DNA of 64,000 nucleotides from Paramyrothecium sp. XJ0827 (taxonomy: Eukaryota; Ascomycota; Sordariomycetes; Hypocreales; Stachybotryaceae), in the NCBI GenBank assembly GCA_020881915.1, contig JAJFPB010000011.1:2046001-2110000 (forward strand), given 5' to 3'. The stretch's first letter is position 1; each line of letters begins with the position of its first letter. Under the pieces are notes generated by a model. The model saw only the letters and a list, made by a program, of their open reading frames with translations. It was not told the DNA's origin and made no database searches. Position numbers and translations under genes: made by a program. Below are positions 22,411 through 32,192 of the stretch, piece by piece.

Positions 22411-22999
22411 ACAGGATATGGATCTTCAGGGGGGAATCCTTCCACCGTCTTCATATTAATAACTCTGAACCCACCAACATGGGTGCCCCCCATCTCGTTG
22501 AAGGCTCTGTCGGCAGCTTCCTCGTACACAAACTCTGACTTTGCCAATCTAATAAATTGTATCAGCAGCGTCCATTTATTATCATTTCGACAAGATCCTT
22601 ACTTTTCATCGTAGACTATACCAATTTCCTCGATTTTGCCGTATCTATGACAGATTTCGTTAGCAGGTCGTGAGCATGCGAACACTTAACATCGGCGGTT
22701 GCAGATGCTAACGTAGATATTGTAACCTACTTTGATAAGTGTTTCGAAAGCATCCACCTTTGTGTATCCTCTTCAAGGCCTGTCAAAATCAATGTCTGAC
22801 TTTTTTCAAGATTACTAAACTCCGCTAAACTCTCTTTGATGTGATGCACTAGCTTGTCTGTCTCCGACACTGGTCGTTCCGTATTTCTATCCTTGAGGTT
22901 CAATTTGAGTTGCATTCTAGTCCAAATGCTAGGTCGTTTATAATAGTACCTATGGCCTGGACGGCGGATCTTAGTTTGAATCTTAGGTGTGCTACTCAT
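22374..22999 (-). CDS. Single-RRM RNA-binding protein, three exons
   Basis: Exons 22999-22731, 22644-22603 and 22548-22374 encode 161 residues. Donors are GTAGGT and GTAAGG; branch TGCTAAC precedes acceptor CATAG in intron 1. All joins keep frame. The order of elements is that of an RRM: LILTGLEEDTQ (RNP2 strand), a helix, YGKIEEIGIVYDEK (strand 2), LAKSEFVYEE in the RNP1 position, then ADRAFNEMGGTHVGG and VINMKTVEGF. RNP1 lacks its usual aromatic-rich core, so RNA binding may be weak. The start is the only ATG of exon 1. Relics of its last exon lie at 24.5 kb and a related repeat at 48 kb. Exon 3 is overlapped in another frame by a second coding-looking stretch (see 22135-22410). Confidence 0.65.
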
Positions 23000-23296
23000 T
23001 TTGCTCTGCCTCTCCAAGTATAAGGGGGAAAGTCAAGTGGCTTGAGCCTAGCTTTTATCTACTTTCATCTACTATACATACAATAATGCTCTATGAAACC
23101 ATTAATGGCAGTTGATTGATACTAGCACTTATATGAATATCACAGCATACTCAGTATGTCTAATTTTTACAGCTGCTCCACTCTGGCTCCTTGGTGACGA
23201 GTTTCCTTCGGGCTATGCCGTTGAAGCGTCTGCAAAAAAAACACGAGTATGTATCATAGAACTCCAAACAAAGTGATCACCAAGCAACAATAAAGG
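23000..23296. other. Upstream region of the RRM gene
   Basis: AT-rich spacer with no coding signal. Confidence 0.4.
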
Positions 23297-23390
23297 CCAG
23301 ATTTCAATAAAATCCATAATTCTATGGTGGACAGAAGACAAAAAAGCGCGCTTGGGTCATAGTAAATCATGCTAATACTAACCAGGCCCC
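23297..23390. repeat. Dispersed repeat, copy B (matches 1-92)
   Basis: Shares the block GGTGGACAGAAGACAA..AAGCGCGCTTGGGT and CTAATACTAA with the first 92 bases of the window, in the same orientation. From 23391 the two diverge. No gene is seen in 23391-24180 apart from a Gln-rich minus-strand fragment. Confidence 0.6.
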
Positions 23391-24180
23391 TAGCCAACCC
23401 GTCGTAGCCGGCGGTCACATCGAAGTGGAATTAAACCTGCTTGATTCCCGGGAGTTTGGATGAGAGTGGACAAGAGTTACGAGCCTAGTGGAAGACCCAA
23501 TGAGATAGATAAATACAACAAATCTCAACTAATCTGTATCTCAGTATTCTAGCGTCTGAGATAATGCATGTAGGGTCGTGTCACAGCTTACAAAAGGTAG
23601 AGCTCAAATGAGTTAAGCCCTACTTGACCCGCCCCTTGGCATAGGTCGAACGCACAGTCTTTCAAGATAAGTTATCTTATGTGCGCCTTAACTTTCCCTC
23701 GAAAGTATCCTACTGGGCCACACCGGAATGTCTGATGTTTTAGCCGGCAAGGTGTCTCTCCTATATGAGTATTAGATTTGGTTTCTTATTTTGAAGGCGA
23801 CACATACTGTGCGTTAGGTGGGACCATAAATATCTGTTCCAGTTGACAACCCGCAAAACCACCAGGTAGGATTTGGCTAAGTTTGCCCTGCAAACTTAAT
23901 TGCTGTTGCTGCTTTGGAGACGCAATCTGCCAGGTTTGTGCCATAATTGAATAGACAAAGTCAGGCGAGGTGAACAAGATCTGAAAGAGTAACAGAGAGT
24001 AGGACTAGATGTTTTGAGTTCCTGGCCGCGTTAGCCATTGAATAATAATTAAAAGCCCGAGAGATAGGATGAAGACCGTTTTGTACTTTCACAAATTATC
24101 CTTGCTCCATGAACCCCTGTCCTCCCGTTCCACAACGTCGCCTGCCCCGAGTCGAGTGGCGGGGGTTGTCAATTAACCAG

Positions 24181-24640
24181 CGTTTTAGTGTAACTTTTAC
24201 TACATCGGCCTGCATGGGCGAAAACTGAAGCATTCACTTTTGTAATCTCGAACAAAGATAAGCAATGGGTAAGTGTAATGGAGGAAAGCCTGGCCTTTCC
24301 TGTCTGGTAAAATGGACGACGCCTAAAAGTCGGGGCGAGTATCTGTTAAAACTTATATGCTTACAATATTGCTGCCAGTGTCGGTCAGTACCGGTAGCAT
24401 GGCCATAGATGACACTTCGAGAAGTCATGACATTTAACGCAGAAGGACTTTTAGAGGGGAATTCTTCCACCGTCTTCATATCATCACCTCTAAGGCCACC
24501 AAAATAGGTGCCCCGTATCTCATTGAAGGCTCTGTTGGCTTCTTTTTTGTACTCAAACTCTGAACTTGCAAGTCTCATAAAGCCCATCAGCAAGCGTCCG
24601 TGCATTATCAATTTGGATGACATCCTTACGACCTATCAAT
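24181..24640 (-). pseudogene. RRM-gene relic plus rearranged repeat
   Basis: On the minus strand 24640-24440 matches the intron 2/exon 3 junction of the RRM gene, including GTAAGGAT and SSEFEYKKEANRAFNEI, GTYFGG and MKTVEEFPS. Upstream exons are absent and the frame runs on into unrelated sequence, so the gene is not complete. Two further blocks, 24181-24260 (plus) and 24340-24440, recur at 48095-48320, but there the second block is inverted relative to the first. This points to a mobile or rearranged unit that has picked up RRM exon 3. Confidence 0.6.
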
Positions 24641-25343
24641 GACTACATCGACCTATGCTAACGGGACAGGTCGAGCAGGGTTCAACTCAAGCACTACTTT
24701 TTGTGAGGTATGACACAAACCTACATGCACTCATCTTGGAAGCTAGAATGCTAAGACACAGATCAGTTGATATTTGCTGTATTTTAAGATCTTATAAGGT
24801 CTTCCAATAGGCTCGTGGGAGCTCCAGGACGCTTTCGTTTTTTTTAAATAACCGATAGTTGGCTGAACATAGAAGTCAAGTAAGAGAGCTATTGCGTAGA
24901 GATTTCAAAGCGAGTCTCAGTAGGACTTTTGGCAGCTGACTTGGTTGTATCATCCTCCGCAAGAAAATCCAATCCATTGTCAAGGCAAGCCTGATCTGTA
25001 AGCATCTACAAAGTACTCCGTAGTGTTAACGGTTAACGGGGCCTGCGGGGCAAGAGCATTTACAAAAGATGCTTCGTCAAACGTGGACTGGCCCCGATCG
25101 ATTGCCAGTTCGGTGATGCAGGATGAACACACCCATAGCTGCCCCGGTTGTCGTGCAGGCAAAACTTCCCCCGTGGCACAGCCTATGGGCCAACTGTTTG
25201 TCACGTAAACCAGGCAAGGTTACAGGAGTCTTGGCTTTTTTATGTCATTGTTAATACCATTGAGGGTCGTCCCATGGTGATTTGTGAGATGTGTATTCGT
25301 GGACCGTTAGCTAGAATAAATCCCTAGTCCCATTCACTTGTGA
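24641..25343. other. Intergenic region with a short repeat
   Basis: No gene. At 25020-25060 the stretch TAGTGTTAACGGTTAACGGG followed by GCCTGCGGGGCAAG resembles 41640-41680 (TAGTCCCAACGGTCAACGCG, then GCCCGTGGGGTAAG). It includes the palindrome GTTAACGGTTAAC. Confidence 0.45.
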
Positions 25344-25350
25344 TATATAA
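25344..25350 (+). promoter_or_regulatory. TATA-like box of the 25.4 kb secreted-protein gene
   Basis: TATATAA lies 77 bp before the ATG at 25427. Confidence 0.4.
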
Positions 25351-25426
25351 CCTAGCAGGGTGTAGAACACCAAAGCCTTTGCACTTCAACTCTACTAACA
25401 CCATCACGTCCGATACAGTACCGATT

Positions 25427-26011
25427 ATGGAATATGCATATCTAATAGTCCTTATCTGGGCTTTCATTCCTTTACAAGCCGCTCAGGCCTTCGTGAATCC
25501 CACCACTCTAGAGCCTGGCGCATACAAAGATCAGGACGGACGAGATGCCGAGGCAACACCCACAACACCATTTCCCGTCTCCAGTCCAATCCAGCAAGCG
25601 GCAACATCAGTGGCAGGTAGGGCACAAGACAGGGTTTCTAATCTGACGATTGAAACAAGCGACGCGTTGCCCTGCGATATGAGCAGTCTGAGTGCAATAA
25701 ACTCACAGAAAGCGCATCTGCTTTTCTTGACCCATTTTTGCCTGTCCTTGAGACAGAGGCAGGTACTTGGTCAAGCTGACAGGATCGTTGGGAACTATTA
25801 TCATCCAGAACAGAAGTTGTTTTACCAGTACATGATCTCGTGGCCACAAGATTGCCTCAAGAACTCTCTACAAGGGGCCATGGTCAAGTGCAGGGCAATA
25901 ACACTAAAAGGACGGCCTTCGCATTGCGGAGTCCTGCAGGATGGCTGCATCAAGCTCGAATTTGCTCACAGCCGGCCCACAACTCTAACAATTCCAGTGC
26001 CAACGCCGTAG
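25427..26011 (+). CDS. Small secreted cysteine-containing protein, unknown function
   Basis: 194 residues. The ATG at 25427 is preferred because it opens directly into a typical signal peptide (MEYAYLIVLIWAFIPLQAAQA, residues 1-21); upstream frame lacks an ATG. The mature part is Pro/Thr-rich first, has an N-glycosylation site (NLT), then a compact C-terminal region with six cysteines and YYHPEQKLFYQYM. This fits the general profile of a fungal effector-like small secreted protein; no family is recognised. The stop at 26009-26011 is closely followed by another coding-looking frame (26039-26305), and the codons before the stop overlap a possible donor GTAGGC, so the gene might continue past it by splicing. 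Confidence 0.6.
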   Translation: MEYAYLIVLIWAFIPLQAAQAFVNPTTLEPGAYKDQDGRDAEATPTTPFPVSSPIQQAATSVAGRAQDRVSNLTIETSDALPCDMSSLSAINSQKAHLLFLTHFCLSLRQRQVLGQADRIVGNYYHPEQKLFYQYMISWPQDCLKNSLQGAMVKCRAITLKGRPSHCGVLQDGCIKLEFAHSRPTTLTIPVPTP

Positions 26012-26038
26012 GCTAAGGATGGGGCTAGATGGGAACTA

Positions 26039-26305
26039 ATGGCTGCACAATCGGCCCCAACATTGAGTAGAAATAGTAAGGACCCACGCGACATTAGACC
26101 GAAAGTCAGAGGCAGATTGGTTCCTCCGGACGAAAGGGTTCTCTCTCCTGGACTAGTAATAGGCAATAGCATCATGGACATGAGGGGCTCCGAGTTGGTC
26201 ACATACATAGTGCGGAATTGGAACATGGTTAATATCGCATCGCACCAGTCTTACATGACTCTTGTAAATCGAGATCGAAATGAGGATTGTCCTGAGTCGA
26301 GATGA
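26039..26305 (+). CDS. Possible downstream exon or small gene, unknown
   Basis: 88 residues starting at an ATG, with a basic N-terminal half (KDPRDIRPKVRGRLVPPDER) and a hydrophobic middle. It begins only 27 bases after the preceding stop on the same strand. It may be the next exon of the 25.4 kb gene, or noise. No motif recognised. Confidence 0.3.
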   Translation: MAAQSAPTLSRNSKDPRDIRPKVRGRLVPPDERVLSPGLVIGNSIMDMRGSELVTYIVRNWNMVNIASHQSYMTLVNRDRNEDCPESR

Positions 26306-26648
26306 AGACCCATATCTATTGTTCTGTCAGTTACATCCTCAGAGTCCCACCTTCCTGATCCTGGCGAGTTAGTGAACCCTCCTTGGCTCAGATGTTCACA
26401 ACTCTTCCAGGTACCCACTTACACTTCATCCGCCAATCTGACAGTAGACTACGTCATGTGAGTCAACCTGATCGCAGTCTTTGGGAACGCTTAGCACAAC
26501 CATTGTGGCTCCCCCCCCTCGAATTAGGGGTTTGCTAAATGCCAGAGGCTCTTGGCTTGATCAATGAACAATCTAAATGGCTGGAATATGGTACAATAGC
26601 AAAGAAAAAAACAGAATTGATGGACCCTGGTGCCAATAGACCTTCAAT

Positions 26649-28097
26649 CTAGGAACAGCACGCAACAGTCCTCCCCCGTTTCTGCAGTGCTTGGTGCAAT
26701 TCGGAGCTTGTCCTGCTCCAGAACAGGTCGTTAAGGAGTCGTTGGAGACCACGAGGCACAATGCCTTCTCCCATCCTCGAGCTAAGTCGAATCCCGGGTA
26801 GAGAGCCCTCAGACCAAAGCTCTGTGCATGCCACCTGTACGCATATAAGGACACTACAGTCGCTGCATCGGACCCAGAGATATCTTCTGTATGTATAGCA
26901 TGTGTGCACTGACCGACAGTTGCATATGATCTTGTCATATCGGCCGTTCTTATAAAGATATGTGCCCACACGTACCTGGCCAGCTCTTTCGATCACCGCG
27001 ATATGATTTACTCCCCGGCGAATGGCGAACCCGGGGGCTCCTGGCTCTTCGACCGTCTCAAGGCTAATATTGCCAAGCTTAAAGACGCCATCCAAGGTGT
27101 AAGGTGCCGCCAGTTTTCTGAGAATCGATCTCAGCGCTAGAAATCCCGGGTCATGCGAGCGACGATAGCCATTATGGTAGAGTTCTGTTTGCATGTACAT
27201 CTCGGCCTGGGCTAAATCGGAAAGTAGGGTAGGAAACAGTCTTTCGAGTTCGAATGGACAAAATGGGGTCCGAAGGTATTGAGATTCCATCGAGGCATCC
27301 ACAGTCAGAACGCCATGGTGAAGGGCGAGTGGTTTCCTCTCAAGTATTGTAGAGTAGCCTGACGTGTCGAGCAAATGATCAACGCATTTCTCAGCCTCAC
27401 ACTGGCATCCGAGGCAGTAATTCTCGAGCAATCTGAAACCTCGGGCCATGTATTTGTCCATACGACGGCGCTCTAGCGGATGACGCGGCTCGCCAGTATG
27501 AACCATGATGTCCATGGCTGTTGTCGAGTAGTACAGATGGACCGCGCAGTAAGGCCTCACATATGCTTGGACGATGGAGAGATCAAAGTCAGATACTATA
27601 GACAAAGCGTCGTGGACCCCCGTCCAAATGACTCGTATCTCGGTGAGTTTTCCCGCTCTTTCTGTTGTGCCCGTTACGGTCAGATGATCGATGTCTCGCT
27701 GGGTGTGGTTGCTTGAAGCATCAGTGTTTTCCGTTTCAGATATCAGCCTGACGCCCTGAGTCCTAAGGAAGTCGCAAAAGGCCATGGCATCAGGAAGCGA
27801 TCCAAGACAGTAGAAATCCCAATTCGATTCGTTGGTAGTAGCTTGTGGATGGAAATAGCCGGCACCGCGCGACCCTGATAATATAATATCAAACAAAAGC
27901 ATGTTGAGCATTAGAGGCCCTGATTTGCCAAATGGCCGTCGAAGGTATCGCTCGATACTCCTGCGCTCGTTTAAAACTTTCTCGTCTGGAAACAGAACGC
28001 TCGCCGGTCCGCCGCTGGTGGCATCATCTACGCTGAGATGCGCGGCTATGTTGACATATATCTCGGTGGGAAGATGTGGTATTCTCGCCGTGCTCAT
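26649..28097 (-). CDS. F-box-like protein with a nucleotidyltransferase-like segment
   Basis: 482 residues, one exon, ATG at 28097. The N-terminus IPHLPTEIYVNIAAHLS has the spacing of an F-box helix, which would link it to SCF ubiquitin ligases. At about 68-100, ILSGSRGAGYF followed by SNWDFYCLG resembles the GS...DxD strand-helix of nucleotidyltransferase-fold proteins, but one acidic residue is Asn, so catalysis is doubtful. The middle has a short Cys cluster (CLGCQCEAEKC). The region to the right (28098-28707) is free of genes. Both domain calls come from sequence look alone. The reading frame is intact and long, so the gene is probably real. Confidence 0.7.
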   Translation of the reverse strand: MSTARIPHLPTEIYVNIAAHLSVDDATSGGPASVLFPDEKVLNERRSIERYLRRPFGKSGPLMLNMLLFDIILSGSRGAGYFHPQATTNESNWDFYCLGSLPDAMAFCDFLRTQGVRLISETENTDASSNHTQRDIDHLTVTGTTERAGKLTEIRVIWTGVHDALSIVSDFDLSIVQAYVRPYCAVHLYYSTTAMDIMVHTGEPRHPLERRRMDKYMARGFRLLENYCLGCQCEAEKCVDHLLDTSGYSTILERKPLALHHGVLTVDASMESQYLRTPFCPFELERLFPTLLSDLAQAEMYMQTELYHNGYRRSHDPGFLALRSILRKLAAPYTLDGVFKLGNISLETVEEPGAPGFAIRRGVNHIAVIERAGQVRVGTYLYKNGRYDKIICNCRSVHTCYTYRRYLWVRCSDCSVLICVQVACTELWSEGSLPGIRLSSRMGEGIVPRGLQRLLNDLFWSRTSSELHQALQKRGRTVACCS

Positions 28098-28707
28098 GGC
28101 TGATGTTATGGCTTGCTACGCACCGGTACCCATCGTCGCAATCGAAAATGTGTCGCAGTGCACTAAGTAGATTAAATGGCACTCTTATGGATTTTTTTGA
28201 AAACGGGCTGAAGTGCCTTCCTCGGCCTAACTAGGACGAGCCAGGTGTCGTGCCAAATTATTAGATCGGGGCTTTGCACGAAGTCCACGTACAGTACCGT
28301 AACGCAGTCTACAGTGGCATCGGAAGACTTGTGCAGCATGCGCCAGCGGGTCCAAGTCTACTGCTCGGTGGTCTTGTCCGAGGCCCACAAGTCCGAAGCG
28401 AACATTTCAAGCTGTGGATACGTGAATCTGACACAGTAACTGGCACATTCTAATGTGAAATCGATCCGAAGGATGGGCCAGCACCCTCCCCTTTCTCGCA
28501 GGGCTGTTTATGCATGGTTGTGTGGGATACAAAGGGTTGCTGCTTCGGAGGGGGTGAGGCAGTGGCATTGTTGACTATTGGGATCACGTAAAAGCAACCT
28601 CATCAGGCCAAGATGACGGGTTCGGTACAAATAATGCAAGGGCTTTCTTCATGGAGTTGGGTCAGCGCGAGGTGTTTGTAGCCTCCTCGAAGTAGATCAG
28701 AACCGCT
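28098..28707. other. Intergenic region between divergent genes
   Basis: About 600 bp between the minus-strand gene ending its 5-prime side at 28097 and the plus-strand gene starting at 28708. It presumably contains both promoters. No coding frame is convincing; a 5-prime exon of the 28.7 kb gene may hide here. Confidence 0.4.
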
Positions 28708-29682
28708 ATGATGACGATCATGGCGCAAGGCATCAGTACTCTGGACATTCTTAATGGTGCGCTCCAAAGCACTACATTCTCCTATTCCAACTTCGCCCGT
28801 CCACGGGATAATGGTCAAGCCGCTGTCGTCCTAACACCCGGCCTTGATGTCGCTGACGGTCTGGTAGGGGCCGGTGGGAATGCGCCAGACATTCGAATAT
28901 TTGACAGTGCCTACAATCTTTTGGGGTTTACTGAAGGCGCAGAACAGGTCGTGGATGGTATACGGGCTGTCACGACCGTCAATATAGATGGGAAGAAGTC
29001 AACGTACACCCTGTTCACAGGGAAGGAAGACCCCATCTGCATAGCCTACGTAACGATCACCTGTCCCACAGGCGAACGCTACGCTTGGAGTGGGAACTGG
29101 GGCCACCGATGCGGCGCTTCGTGGTACTACTCCAACATGTTTATCAAGGACAGTGACGAAAGACCTGATTGTATGTGGATCGGCAGCACCATAGATCACA
29201 TCGGACTTCAAATCAGCTGGCCCGAGTTTTACTTGGAGTCCAATAGCACCGACGCAGCCCGAGATCAAGAGCATTATTGTGAGGAAGGCGTCGCACTCAT
29301 ACGTACGGACCCTGCTGAAAGATCGGCTTCGTCGGGCAACTCCGTTCAGGCCGGTTCTGGGATAAATCAACTTCAAGAACGGCATGTTGTGGCGATTTCA
29401 GGGAAATATGTGGACCATCTAGTCAAAGATCACAACCCAGGGCACGCAACCGATGAGCTGTGCCTAAGCGATTCTTCATTTGGCCCGGACTTCCTCAACA
29501 CTGCTGACGATCAATTCTGCCGCATGTCAGACAAGACCTTATGGCCAATATGTGGTGGTCACATTCAAGACGACTGTTTCGATACAAAGATTCAACAATT
29601 AATTAAGGATGGTTTGGCTACTAGGGGCAGCCCATATCGTGTCGTTGAAGACTGGACACTTGGGTTGTCGCCGAGCGTGTAA
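28708..29682 (+). CDS. Fungal hypothetical protein, Cys-rich and secreted-looking, possibly lacking its first exon
   Basis: 324 residues in one frame. The sequence looks conserved: GIRAVTTVNIDGKKSTYTLF, then YVTITCPTGERYAWSGNWG and CGASWYYSNM. The C-terminal part has a paired-cysteine pattern in LCLSDSSFGPDFLN, FCRMSDKTLWPIC and DDCFD. This resembles extracellular proteins of plant- and insect-associated fungi for which no function is known. The annotated ATG is not followed by a signal peptide, yet the cysteines and NST site suggest secretion, so a signal-bearing upstream exon is likely missing from this model. Confidence 0.65.
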   Translation: MMTIMAQGISTLDILNGALQSTTFSYSNFARPRDNGQAAVVLTPGLDVADGLVGAGGNAPDIRIFDSAYNLLGFTEGAEQVVDGIRAVTTVNIDGKKSTYTLFTGKEDPICIAYVTITCPTGERYAWSGNWGHRCGASWYYSNMFIKDSDERPDCMWIGSTIDHIGLQISWPEFYLESNSTDAARDQEHYCEEGVALIRTDPAERSASSGNSVQAGSGINQLQERHVVAISGKYVDHLVKDHNPGHATDELCLSDSSFGPDFLNTADDQFCRMSDKTLWPICGGHIQDDCFDTKIQQLIKDGLATRGSPYRVVEDWTLGLSPSV

Positions 29683-30141
29683 AGCTGCAGGAAAGTTCTT
29701 TTTCTAGTTACCGCCTTGATTTGGGTGATTTCCCCTCTCCATTGACTCGAGCCGGCTTACGTGAATACTGGCAAATACCACTTCAATCGCTATAGATCAG
29801 GTAGAAGAATTGGTCGTAGATAATACTAGAGTGTAGGAGTATCACTATACATCTAGGAAGATCTTTATCGTGCAGGTAACTACTTCCAGCACGTAAGCTA
29901 TCTCATTAATTGCTCTACATGTATCGCTTGGTTGGGTAAGAGACTAAAGGAGGTAAACACAATAAGTGGACATAAAAGCAGCGACCTTTTGCAGGGTGCA
30001 ACCTACTGCGAAAAACGCATCAGCAGTTGTTAAAATACAACATGAAGGAGGTCTATTTATTTTTCTTAAGGAAGACAAAGTAGCAGGGCCATGAACTCTG
30101 CATTTTTTTCGCCACTTTGTCCAATGAATCAAGACATCTGA
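29683..30141. other. Convergent intergenic region
   Basis: 3-prime flanks of two convergent genes; AT-rich, no coding signal. Confidence 0.5.
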
Positions 30142-31062
30142 CTATTGGAAAGGGACATGTTCAAACTTATATCTCTTGGCTTCCAAGGTAACACCTAGTT
30201 TCCTCAGCCTCCTAAGGACCCGTTTAGTAAGGTGGACTTCGGAGTATTCAAGGCCTATGTACAACCAACGTATGGTAGCCTTCTTGCCCTTCTCCTCGGA
30301 ATGTAGGAGGGGGTTGAAGATACATTGTGGCCCCGTTGTATAACGAACTGGAATGAGAATGTCCTTGAAACGGACTTTTTCTTGATAACAAAGACTGTTT
30401 AAATTGAGATGATCCTTACAATCCTGGATAGCTTGAGCTAATGTAGAAGGTTCGTGGTCTTCTATATTGATCTTGCATATAGTGTGTATACCAGGTATTG
30501 CGACCGCTGCTGATTGATAGCCAGAAGTGCGTATAGCCTCTGAAATCGTTCTTGGAGCTCTATTTTTTGCAGTGTTGATGTATTTATGGAGCTTGCGATT
30601 ATTATCTTTCCACTCGGCCGAATCTCCCCAGTCTTTGAATCGACTGTCAGGGGCATATATGCTTTCGAACCTGCTTGGCGAAACAAGCCTTCCTTTAAGC
30701 AAGCAAGCATATATCCAGAAATCAGTAACTTTCAGAATTCCAAGCTTCTTTGCTGCCTGGATTGCAAATTTGTTATGCTGGCTCCGCCTCTTCTGAATTT
30801 GACCGCAGATAATGGCAAAGGTGGACTCTGTGACCTTGTTTGATACTTCCCCTCCAGCCATTCTAATAAGCCTTTTGATCTCGTACGCCGGTCTCCATCG
30901 CATGCGATCGACAATCACAAAAGACTTGTCCTTGAATTGATCATTGTACTCGATCTTACTTTTTCGATCTGACCATTGCTCTCCAATTGGAATTTCCGCG
31001 CCTAACGATTGCGGCCATTCAAATTCCCACCATTCGCCAAGTAGAAATTGTCTCTCGGACAT
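30142..31062 (-). CDS. BRCT-domain protein, unknown function
   Basis: 306 residues, one exon. The ATG at 31062 opens MSERQFLLGEWWEF; the frame upstream has no ATG. A BRCT domain fits about 44-130: FKDKSFVIVD (strand 1), IKRLIRMAGGEV with the diagnostic GG turn, FAIICG (strand 3), and KVTDFWIYACLLKGRLV with the conserved Trp of the last helix. The remaining 170 residues are Lys/Arg-rich with a C-terminal block RWLYIGLEYSEVHLTKRVLR. There is no obvious similarity to the outer modules of the 2.2 and 6.1 kb BRCT proteins. Probably nuclear. Divergent from the plus-strand genes to the right. Confidence 0.75.
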   Translation of the reverse strand: MSERQFLLGEWWEFEWPQSLGAEIPIGEQWSDRKSKIEYNDQFKDKSFVIVDRMRWRPAYEIKRLIRMAGGEVSNKVTESTFAIICGQIQKRRSQHNKFAIQAAKKLGILKVTDFWIYACLLKGRLVSPSRFESIYAPDSRFKDWGDSAEWKDNNRKLHKYINTAKNRAPRTISEAIRTSGYQSAAVAIPGIHTICKINIEDHEPSTLAQAIQDCKDHLNLNSLCYQEKVRFKDILIPVRYTTGPQCIFNPLLHSEEKGKKATIRWLYIGLEYSEVHLTKRVLRRLRKLGVTLEAKRYKFEHVPFQ

Positions 31063-31581
31063 TCTGCGGCTTTGTTGCAGTACTAGATGGAAAAGTAGTA
31101 AGAAATACACCAGGATTATATCAATCCCACACGGTATATAGTAGCAGTTCGGGCAGAACCATAAGAGAATATAGTATCATATAACCAGTATGTTCATTCT
31201 CTTAAATACAATCAAGAGAGAAAATTAGATCTAGACTAGATTTCAATCTCAAACCTCAATGTTCTAAATAATACGGAGAGTGAAAAACAAATGTGATCTC
31301 TATTTTACACTGGTACTACGTCTTCAAGCATTTCGCTAGTTTTATTAGGTTCTATGGCGAAGGAGGGACCCACTATAGCAGCGTACACTCGAATAAAATT
31401 ATGTTTGGGTTTGTTCGGCTGGATTCAGTTCGGCGAGTCACCTTATTGATGACAGCGGAGATATGCGCATACCTCCGCTTGCTTGTTTAAACCCTCACAA
31501 TAGGCGATTTGTATTGCGACCACTTTCTATGATATTGGACAGATTCATCTTCTCTTTACCTCATCGATATTGCATACTGTA
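31063..31581. other. Spacer upstream of the 30.1 kb BRCT gene
   Basis: AT-rich, with no convincing coding frame on either strand. Confidence 0.4.
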
Positions 31582-31972
31582 CTAAACGGCCGCAGCCATA
31601 ATCATGGGCGGCGCCGTCAACAAAAGCAGCACCATGCCAAGCAAGACAGCCTGGGAAAATAGTCAGTAGCTGGCTAAGGATGGCGCCTCTGGGTGGAGAC
31701 AGAAATGGTCAACCAGGATTCGGAACTTGATTGGCGGCATCCTGAACATTAGGTGCTGCTCGCGCTCGTCCTTCCTCTGCCAGAAATACAAACTCTGTCA
31801 TCAACTCGATCTCTGACTTCTCAGAGTCATTCCTTGTGACATATGAACCGGAACAACCATCGTACCGTGCACGAGGGCCCACCACCCCGAAACAACCACA
31901 CGTACTGAGGGAAATGTCCCGGATATCATTTGGAAGTCTTACTTCGGGAGGCAGATGACTCGATTCAGGAAT
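31582..31972 (-). CDS. Partial gene: Cys-containing protein ending in a hydrophobic C-terminal segment
   Basis: Two minus-strand exons can be joined. Exon 31972-31727 reads IPESSHLPPEVRLPNDIRD, then LSTCGCFGVVGPRARYDGCS and ELMTEFVFLAEEGR. Exon 31650-31582 encodes AVLLGMVLLLLTAPPMIMAA and stops. The 76-bp intron has donor GTTCCG, a CTACTGAC branch and acceptor CCCAG, in phase 0. The last 22 residues could be a membrane anchor or GPI-attachment signal. The 5-prime exon(s), expected between 31973 and 32190, could not be placed; an in-frame stop and an acceptor CAG lie just upstream. It is head-to-head with the cysteine-rich gene at 32193. Function unknown. Confidence 0.5.
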
Positions 31973-32192
31973 CTGGTCGGGGCTTCAAGTAGCACTGATG
32001 CCATAGATCGGCTTCACATGCATGTAGTGTAATTGTTCTTCTCTCCACCATAGCACATCGTATGGCTATAAAATACGACGCGCCGCGCATCGGCATGCGC
32101 TAATCCTAGAAGCTGCTATCCGTACTGTAATAAGAAGCGCCCAAGTTTGCAAAGCAGGCCGCACCTCGCTCAATTGACGAATCTAGCCGCCC

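Noticed and set aside
26039..26305. ADP-ribosyltransferase-type toxin subunit suggested by an RG..VPPDE stretch
   Set aside because: Only a few residues match and no catalytic pattern is visible, so no toxin function is assigned.
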